From Diplonema papillatum (taxonomy: Eukaryota > Euglenozoa > Diplonemea > Diplonemida > Diplonemidae), in NCBI GenBank assembly GCA_030068145.1, contig JAPJBO010000861.1, positions 1-64,000 on the forward strand: 64,000 nt of DNA. Reading direction: 5' to 3'. Below are positions 22,158 to 31,600 of the stretch, piece by piece. The translations under genes and the position numbers were made by a program. Each line of letters starts with the position of its first letter. The first letter of the stretch is position 1. The notes under the pieces were generated by a model that worked only from the letters and a program-made list of their open reading frames with translations, had not been told where the DNA came from and searched no databases.

Positions 22158-22697
22158 ATGGCTGCTGCAGACCTTCTGAAGGAATGCCACCGGATCTGCG
22201 ACGCGGAAGCAGTGGGCACTCCGCATGAAACCGTGGAGCACGTCCTCGGCTACAGAACGCAGGTGGACGGCGGACGCGACGTTGGATTCCTCGACAAAAA
22301 GCGGAAGGAGCTGCTGAAAATGATGCAGCCGGCGAAGCTCGCGGGACTGTCCGAAACCGACCGCGAACTCGTTGGGGCGGCGGAAAAGCGCCTGAAGGAG
22401 TGCTGGGAGGCGTTCCTGGCGTTCAAGAGCAGCCGGGAGAAGGCGAAGGGCGGCGACGACAGCGACGCAGACGAAGCGGACGGCATCCTTCGCGAGCTTC
22501 CGCCGTACAAAGACCGGGCAGGCCGTCTGCCCAACGACGACGAACCGCGGCATCAGAATGACCTGAAGGCGATCGTTTCGAAGTGGACATTTTCTTCCCT
22601 GTCGCAAGCGTCGAATGTCCCCCGCAGGCCGGATACCACCGCGGTGACCACCATGCGCGACTTCTGCAACCCGTTTCTGCGCCAGCTTGTCGAGCAG
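22158..22697 (+). CDS. Helicase exon 1
   Basis: 180 codons beginning ATGGCTGCTGCAGACC, charged and helical (LDKKRKELLKMMQPAKLAGL), ending MRDFCNPFLRQLVEQ at CAG|GTGCGC. That last motif resembles the segment that precedes the accessory domain in SEN1-type helicases. The GC-rich codon bias stops at the proposed donor. On its own it would be an unknown protein; joining it to the helicase is my inference from phase, order and position. Confidence 0.65.
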
Positions 22698-25600
22698 GTG
22701 CGCAGTTCATCGTCTTTTTTAGAAACCTTTTCTCCTTTGGGAACGTGTCAGCTAGACTTTGGCGGACACCTGCCGGCATACACGACGAAGCGGACGTGGA
22801 GAGAGATCTTAGACGTGACGTTGGCGTCGATGGATCCAGGTTGTGTCTTTTGGCAGTGTGCGCTCACATGCTCGAGTTTGGCTGCTTGCTTTGGACCTCT
22901 CGATTGGTGAAGGACCTGCCATCCTAGTGGCTGTCGGTGGTTATTCCTCTCCTACGCTGTCGGTAGGGATCCTGCTTTCGCAACAGGGAGAAGAGTACTC
23001 CACTGAAACCTGCGTGTCGACGCTCGGCTTCGTGAAGTTCATTGCGGATGCCGGGAAACTGGAAGAAAACAATGCGAATAAGCAGTTCCACAGCCTAGAA
23101 GGTGGCAGATGCGTCCAAAGGATGGGCAAGCTCACGAGCCCAGGGCCAGCAGTAGTCCCATGACCCCGGATTCCGGGCCAGGAACAGTCTCACAACACAA
23201 GGGGTTCTTCTTCGCCCCCCCGCCTCAGTCAATCGCAGTTAGGTGGCTTTCCACACACAACAGAGCACAGGCTCATCCGACTAGCTTGCAAGCAGTTCTC
23301 GTTTCCCTATGACAACTCGGACGACTCCGCCATCTGGGTCACCTGGACCACTTCGGGCACTCGGAAATTCTTGAGTCATCTCGGACGCAAAAGTCCCCGC
23401 CTGGGAATACCTGCAAACTGCAGACACGACTCCAATGGCGGTCAATACCAGGTGCCCAGCCAAAAGGGATCTCAACCATATGGGGCTGCCCTAGGGCTGG
23501 CTGTTTTTGGCATGACAAGAAACTATGCCTTGAACGATGCACGGTCGTGCAAGAAAATGAGAACGATGTAATGCCCTTATATCCCACTCAAAACAAATTT
23601 GTGCCCCTATATCCCACTTCAAACAAATTTTGTGCCCTTATATCCCAAACTGGGATATAAGGGCACAAATTTGTTTTGACAAATTTTTTGAATCGAGGAA
23701 AATGCTGGAAAACTTGCCGAGGAGGGGCTTGAACCCCCGACCACTCACCTTGAAACCCAAGGGTGGTTGGCTCGACCATCCGGATACCTACGGCGAAAAA
23801 AAAAACTTTTCGTCCAGCCGGGTCCCGACGCTGGACTCCTGTTGCTGTTGCTATTGCCAAGTGCATGCCTGCACACTGCAGCACAGCCCCTGTCACAGCA
23901 GCGAACGAAGGAGGAGAGCGGGCGCGTGCGCTTTGACTCAAAGTTTGAGTGCTCAGACAGACAGGAACAACAGCGAAAGGTGGCGTTTGAGTGCACTGCC
24001 ATGCTCCTGACATTGGCAGTGACATGGAGACATCACGTGTCGCGAGTTGACGCCCATGCCTGGGCCCTGGCACGGCGAGCCAAACCCGAAATCGAACCCG
24101 AACCCAGAAGTTCGGGTGAGGAGTGATGGTGGCAGAACCGAACCCGAAACCGAACCTCAACCCGAAACTGAACCAGTGCCCGATAGCCTCGGATAGGAAA
24201 CCAAACTCGGAACTGAACCCAGATTACAAGACAGATGGCCAGAACCGCGGAGGACGGTGGGCTAACAACCCAAGGTGGCGACACAGTCGGACACTGTTGC
24301 CGACAGACGGAATCTGCAGCTCACGCAAGAATGGCTGATTCCTTCCTAAAGTCATCAACTGTCGTTGTGCCCACGCCTGCACCGCAACTGGTTGCACACA
24401 CACCGGTTGCACGACGGTGGACACAGCTTCCTTCACTGCAGTAATCTTCGCTTACGGATCATGAGTCTGATGAGATCAGTTGTCTCGCCTGACTCTCGGC
24501 TGTAGCATCTGGCCAGCTACTACAGTTCTGTCACCGCGATTAGCCCCGAACGTCAGCGTGGCACGCCGTGACACGCCGCACGGTCAGACGGTGCAGCCAG
24601 GCACCTGGCTCTGATGCGGTTCTCTTGAGTACTTGCTTGAGCCTCCCAAGTTGAGGCACCCGATCGGGGATCGAGTGTGGCCGCGGTGGCCAGCTTGAAG
24701 TTGTGAAACGGTGCAACCAGTCGCTCTGAGGCACCCAGAACGTCTTGAGACGTCTCGGGTGGGGCATTGAAGCCAGCTTTATGCCTACGGACAAGGAAAC
24801 ACCAAAAACGGATGGAAGGGGGTGGACTGGGTCAAAAATTTTGGTCAAATTTTAGGGGTCCAAATTTTTGGGGTCGAAAATTTTGGTCGAGATTTTTGGT
24901 CCAAATCTTTGGTCGAAATTTTGGGTCCAATTTTTTGGTCGAAATTTTTGGGGTCCAACTTTTGGGGTCGAAATTTTGGGTCCAAAATTTTTGGTCGAAA
25001 TTTTGGGTCCAAATTTTGGGTCCAAATTTTGGGTCCAAATTTTGGGTCCAAAATCTTGGTCGAAATTTTTGGTCCAAATTTTTGGTCCAATTTTTTGGCA
25101 TCGAAATTTTTGGTCGAATTTTTTGGGTCCAGATTTTTGGTCATAACCTAGTTGGGCAAAATTTTGTGGGCAAAATGTTGGGGCAAATTTTGGTCGAAAA
25201 TTTTGCCCTGGAATTTTTGGACGTTGTGGCCGAGTCAAAGCACACATGCCACCGGCACCATGGGTGGCCGGTTCGGTTCCCTCAAAAGACTTTTTATACG
25301 ACCAAACAAGTTTTGTGCCCTCATATCCCACTTCAAACAAATTTTGTGCCCTTATATCCCAGACTGGGATATAAGGGCACACAATTTGTTTGAAGTGGGA
25401 TATAAGGGCACAAATTTGTTTGGCGTGGGATATAAGGGAAATTTACCAAATGAGAACCCTTCAAGAATAAAAGTCACAAGACTTTCAGTTCTGTGGTGCG
25501 GACGATACCCATTGGGGCACCTGTGCAGCACTACGGCTGCACAGGCGCAACACTGCTACACAGGAAGGAAGGTATCGACCCTGCACAATCTATTTTTTTT

Positions 25601-28600
25601 TTCCCCAACTATTTTCTTTTGCGAGGTTTCGCAAAAATTCGGGCGCGCGCGAGCGCGAGCCAAAAATAAAAATAGTCAGCCCTAACAAGTGACCTAATAA
25701 GTGAAAATGTATAACAAGTGCTACTTGTTACATAAGAAGTGATTGCTTGTTATATAACAAGTGATCACTTGTTACATCACTTGTTAGAAATAGTTATGTC
25801 CCCAAAAAAACAGCTAACAAGTGCGTCGTGTAGCGGAGAACCCCCCCCCCCCCCCCCCCCCTCCCGCACGTACCCAAGACTCTGATCTGACTCGCGGGTT
25901 GCCCTTCGATGTATCGTGCGGGCTAAAAATGACGTAGGCAGCGTGTTTCGGGGGTTGGTCAGAATTCCCGACCTGGAAATGACACTGCGTAAATGCAGGT
26001 GGGAAAACGATCAACCGGCACGCACAAACAAAGCCCCGTCGGTTTAACGTTGAAGCCTTGGCATACGAAACAGTCCAAAGCCAAAACGCAGGTGCGCACC
26101 GAGGCGAAGGGTGTCAGGAGAACGGACTGCAGCACCGTTGCCGTCGACGCTAAGTACCTCTGGCAGGCGGAAAACAACGGGAGGACGCATGTTTTCGAGG
26201 TCTGCCTGCCAGAGGTCACGTACCACCCGGCGAACCTGCTCGTGTACCTCGAGAGCAGCCACTTCGAGCTGCCGGCCGAGGAGTGTCCGTTGATAGGTAG
26301 AATGCTGGGCATCCTCCTTCAGTGCGAGGGGGACGTGCATCCGAACGAGCCGACGAGGGTGCACGTAGAATTCAACCGGCCGTACGACGAGGCGCTGGTG
26401 AACGCGAACGTGCCGAACATGAAGAAGGGGTGCCGGTTGGTGGTCTTGAGCGCGCTGGTGTCGGAGGGGAGGAAGTACGCGGCGTGCAAATGCGCCCGCT
26501 CGCCTCCCTTCGCCCGCGAGTTCCTCGGGCACCCGGCGGCCCTCCCAGACGAGCGGCGGAAGGCCGCGGCGACACGCGGTTCCGAAGCCGGCGACGAGGG
26601 TCTCGGTCGAATTATTGGTATGGCGCTTTTTCTTTGTCGTATATAACATATTATAAGATATTATAAGACGCTGATCTTCTACTGGGGGGAGGTCGAATAC
26701 AGGAGGTACCTTGCATATAAGAGGTACCTTGAACACAAGAGGCATTTTGGAAATCTGGAAAAAGTTGGTTTTTTTCTTGGTCTTTTATGACGTTTTCTGA
26801 TCGCGATGAGCTCCGATGAAGAGAACCGTGAAAAATAGACCCGGGACCAAAGGTTATGTGCGTGGTTCGTGGGTCTTTACCAGGTGCGGGGCACCGGGCA
26901 TGGAAACCACAGGGTTTCATTGGGAAGGACGGGAACCGACCCACTGGTTGGTGACATTTCGTTGCTGGCCCATGTGGCAGACCTTTTTCGGCGAATTTCA
27001 GCAGTCCTATGCATACTTGTACCCCGCCTTAAAAAAAAGCGGGATCCCCGCTTTTGTCAAGGCAGTCCCACGAGTATTTTTGTATAAGCACCTGCTTTGT
27101 AGGAAATGCTTGAGGAGACTGCCAGCGATAGATCAACGGAGGTAAATGTGCTGTAGTCCACACGAAACACAGGTAAATCTGGGTTTAGTGGCGGGCGTAA
27201 GCGTTCAACAAAAAAGACCCTCTAGCCTCCTTCGAAATGAGCACAAGGCAGTCCCTCGAGTATTTTTCTTGAAAGTATGCCAATACTGCAGGGAATAGTT
27301 GACTAGACCTCTTGAGTTTGTGCTGACCACGAATTGGGGAGTCGGGAGAACCTACAATGCCTAAAGCAGGACCGACCCCCCCCGAAGAATATAAACACCT
27401 TTTCTCCAAGAGCTGCAACTTAACTATTCTTTTTTCCCAAATTTGGAAAAAGCGGAGAAAAAGCGGGTAATTCAATTCTAACCTACCTCATCGTCACACT
27501 CTCCCGCCGAGTTCCGGAGCCAAACACTGTGTGATGTCGCCGTTGAGCGAGAGCTCGTTCGGGGTCAGCCGCTGGCGGCGCTTGTTCCCTGAGATTGTAC
27601 TCAGGGTTGAAAACCCCGAGTCGACCCCAGTTACAACTGGGGTTGTATTCAGAATGCCTCGTGCGCAGCTGCGGAAGTCGCAGCCGAAGTCGCTTCGGTT
27701 TCATAGCCGTTACTGTCGCTGTCGCTGCCAGCCGAAGAAACGGCGTTCGGGGCGACTTTCGGGGCCCTCCAGGCAACCTTCGGGACGACCGCCCTGCCTT
27801 GCTTCTTCGGGGTGACGTTCTTCGCCACGGGGGAAAGGATGCGTTCGGGAAAAGGGGTCATGCCCAATATAGGAAAGGGGGTCCGGGCCCGTCAGAACCA
27901 ATGTCCCCGGCACCGCGCTTGGTCTGCAGGCATCTCTTTTTCGGAAGCATGCCTGATCTACGATCCGAGGATCTCCGAGCCTCGTCGACGCATGCCCCGA
28001 CAGGCGTGGACGACCTGTTCCCATATTCGTCCAGGATTGTGTTGTCTGATGCCCCGCTTTTTCCCCGCTTTTTAAAAAGCAGGGAAAAAGCGGGGAAAAT
28101 CCCCGCTTTCCCCCCGCTTTTCTCCCCGCTTCCCCCGCTTTCCTAGTAAAAGCACCTGCTTTGTAGGTCATACTTGAGGAGGCTGCCAGCTGCAAAAGAT
28201 CAAAGGAGGTAAATGTGCTGTAGCCCACACGAAACACAGGTGAATCTGGGTTCAGTGGCGGGCGTAAGCGTTCAACAAAAAAGACCCATTTTGTAGTTGT
28301 ATTGTTTCTCCCCCTCTAGCCTCCTTCGAAGTAAGCACAAGGCAGCCCCTCGAGTATTTTTTAAGGCGGGGTACAAGTATGCCTATTGATCCCGCGCAAC
28401 GAGGTCGCAGACGACACTCAAAAGAGAACCGACCTAAGAACTTCGCTTTGATTATTCCTTCTCGGGTTAGGAAACCCGACAAAAAGATTCGAGATAATCA
28501 CTAATTCTTGGTATCAACAATGCGTTGTTAACACCAAAATACATACACCTAGTGGGGCGACCGCATACTCCCCGGCACTTCTCTACCTACACTCTAAAAA

Positions 28601-31600
28601 ACAGTCCCCGAGCGCCCGCCGGTACCGCCGAGGAGCGGGAGATCAAAATGGACGGCCTTGACGCATCGCAGCAAGCCGCCGTGCGCGGGTGCGTTCTCAG
28701 CTCGTCGCCCATCAACATCATCAGGGACCGGGAAAACCCGCGTCGTCGTCGAGTTCCTCCGCAACCTCGCCGTGGGGCCCGGGCGAAAGGCGAGCGTGGC
28801 CGTGCCGTCCAACGCGGCGGTGCACGACGGGCTGCGAAGGACTACGCCGTCCTAAAACTTTCACTGTGGGGCGACCGGATACTCCCCGGGGAGATGGTCC
28901 CCGCACACTAACTTGTTTTTCTCTCTCTCTACTCCTTACACTCTAAAAACAGCCCCCGAGCCGCCTGCCGAGGATCGGGAGATCAAAATGGACGGCCTCG
29001 ACGCATCGCAGCAAGCCGCCGTGCGCGGGTGCGTTCTCAGCTCGTCGCCCATCAACATCATCAGGGGCCCGCCGGGGACCGGGAAAACCCGCGTCGTCGT
29101 CGAGTTTCTTCGCAACCTCGCCGTGGGGCCCGAGCGGAAGGCATGTGTGGCCGTGCCGTCCAACGCGGCGGTGCACGTCGGGCTGCGCGGGTTCATGAAG
29201 TACTGCAAGGGAAACGTCCACGAAGGCAGCGACGGCGTCGCGCACCGGGTCGCGCTGCTCGGCGTCCACGACCGCGTCCCGCGGGATCTCGAGCACTTTT
29301 CGGCGGATAAGCTCGCTCACGACATCCGGGGGTGGGTCCACACCGCGCGCAAGGAGATCTTCGACAAGGAGATGCCCGTCGACAACCCAGCCCTGGTCTC
29401 CGCCGCGTGGGGAAAGGTGCACGAAGCGGCGGCGCGGTACAACGCCTTCGCCGCCGACGTGCGGAGGCGGATTTTGCCGGCGCCCGCGCAACGCGTGCCC
29501 GCAGTCGCAATCCCGTTTTTCGCGAAGGGCAAAAAACCGTCTGCCCGCGACGTTCGCAGCTTGCGGGAGGAGCTCTTCGAGCGCGTCGACGAGCTGCAGA
29601 GTCTACAACTTGACCAGCTTTGCTTCGAAGCGGCGTCGATCGTGTTCATCACGCTCATCAGCGCCGGGCGCGCGAGCCTCGCCGCAGTGAAGGGCGTCGA
29701 GTACCTCATCGTCGACGAAGCGGCGCAGGCAGTTGAACCGGACATCATGGTCGCTTTCGAGCACGAGCCCGCGAAGCTCCTGCTCGTCGGCGACATCAAG
29801 CAGCTCCGCCCGACGCTGCCCGCGTCCCACAACGAGCTCGGGTACGGCGAGAGCACCATGGAGCGTTTGCTCCTCAAAGCGAAGTACCCGTCCTTCATCC
29901 TCCAGACGCAGTACCGCATGCACCCCGACATCTTCGCCTTCCCGAACCGCCAGTTCTACGGCTCGGAATACGACCTGGCCACCGCTGATTCCGTGACCAA
30001 TCGCGCCGACATATTCGCTTCTCGTGGACCCCTGTACGTCCCCGTGCCGAATCACTCACCGGTGGAGGCCTCTGTTGCCAGAGGATCTGCGCCGCAGCCC
30101 GCGGGGGGCGCGGGATCTGCGCGCTGCGAGCAGCCCCCCGGATCTTCGTCGTCCTCCGCGCCCGCGAACGGGCATCTTCCGCAATCAAGCGGTGCGCACG
30201 GCCCTCGGCCCGGGGCAGACTGGATGATGCAGCAGGCACTCGCGGCCTCTGTTGCAAATGGAAACTTGCCTCAAGTAGACAATTCCCTCGGGGCAAGCCT
30301 GGCGCAGCTCATGCGACAGTACAACTTGGAGCACCTGGCATCCGCGGACTCAGTCGCATATTCACTCTGGGAAAACCTGGTGCCGCTCATGCAGCAGTAC
30401 ATTTATTACTATCCGGACTCAGTTGCGAATGGATACCTTCCTGCATTAGAATATTTTCTCAGGGCAAGCCTGATGCAGCTCATGCAGCAGTACAGCTCAG
30501 AGCACCTGGCACCCGCGGACTCAGTTGCTAATGAACACTACTCTCCATTTGACAATCCGCTCTGGAAAAACCTGATGCAGCTCAGGCAGCAGTACAGCTC
30601 AGAGCACCTGGCACCCGCGGACTCAGTTGACTACTCTCAATTTGAATATCCATATGCAGCCTGTGCTGCTCCCGCGCACGTTCCGCAATCCGACCACGAG
30701 TACCATAGCTCGCAGTACCCGACGGCCACGGACGCTGCCACCAACAGACACGATGTCCGCAATCTCCCTCCTCCTGCCCCAGTCTCGCGGCCGTACCGTC
30801 CCCCGTACCTGCTGCGGAAATACGACAAGCCGCCAGTGCCTGAGTACTTATTGAAGCCGCTGGCCTTCGTCAACGTGAACGGCAGCGAAGATCGCCTTGC
30901 CGAAGATTCGACGTCGTTCGTTCACTACCGCGAAGCCAGCGCAGTGCTCTCCATCATCAGTGACCTTTTCCGCCAGGGGGTATCACCGAAGGACATCGGC
31001 GTGATTTCCTTCTACATGGATCAGGTCTGGGTTCTTTCACACGAGCGTTTCTTTGCCGATTAGCTGAAACTCCTTGGAACTAGAATCAAATGTATTACCA
31101 CACTATGTATTCTCTACAAGGTCAATACAGAGGGTAAACAGGTAGGTATGTGTGCATCGCATTCCAGTACTGTAAACGAGTTTTAGAGCCTTGCGGCTAC
31201 ATGCCTTGAAGAGGATGAATTCTTTTTTGTACAAGCACATGCTTTGCAGGAAATACTTGAGGAGGCTGCCAGCTGCAAAAGATCAAAGGAGGTAAATGTG
31301 CTGTTGCCCACACGAAACACAGGTAAATCTGGGTTTAGTGGCGGGCGTAAGCGTTCAACAAAAGAGACCCGTTTTGTGGTTGTATTGTTTCTCCCCCTCT
31401 AGCCTCCTTCGAAGTAAGCACAAGGCAGCCCCTCGAGTATTTTGAACTTGCGTCGTGATGAGGATCGATGATTGCAATTATCCTCCTTGAAGGAGGAATG
31501 CCTAGTGCGCAAGTCATCTCGAAACACGCTAGAAAGGCAAACACAACCCCCCGCGGGTCAACCTTCTCAAGGAGGAGCTGAAGAGATAAAGGTAGTGTTG

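Larger units (their letters stand above)
22698..26091 (+). other. Helicase intron 1 (3394 bp), repeat-filled
   Basis: Bounded by an 11-bp direct repeat, GCAGGTGCGCA, at 22694-22704 and 26088-26098, so donor and acceptor lie in identical sequence. It contains two tRNA-like/palindromic-tail elements, an AATTTTGGG minisatellite, a foldback word cluster, a poly-C run and repeat C. No other gene recognised. Confidence 0.6.
26618..28952 (+). other. Helicase intron 2 (2335 bp), repeat-filled
   Basis: Contains a TIR-3 copy, two repeat A copies, a minus-strand coding-like island (27649-27867) and a partial duplicate of the exon 3 acceptor and exon start. The acceptor has a long pyrimidine tract (TTTTTCTCTCTCTCTACTCC) and a branch-like CTCTAAAAACAG. 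Confidence 0.6.

Noticed and set aside
23700-23800. Functional tRNA gene on the minus strand
   Set aside because: A and B boxes are recognisable but the acceptor stem pairs in only about five of seven positions and no sound anticodon loop forms; kept only as a tRNA-like head.
25218-25290. Functional tRNA gene on the plus strand
   Set aside because: The B box has a mismatch and the stems do not close; kept as a tRNA-like head.
24822-25393. Several 90-200 codon frames on both strands over AATTTTGGG repeats
   Set aside because: Stop-free because of the repeat unit; peptides are simple repeats (GSKFWVQ, PKFGPKI).
27710-28237. 175-codon minus-strand frame in helicase intron 2
   Set aside because: Includes repeat A and a GCTTTTTCCCC simple repeat. 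Only a shorter overlapping frame (27649-27867) shows coding bias.
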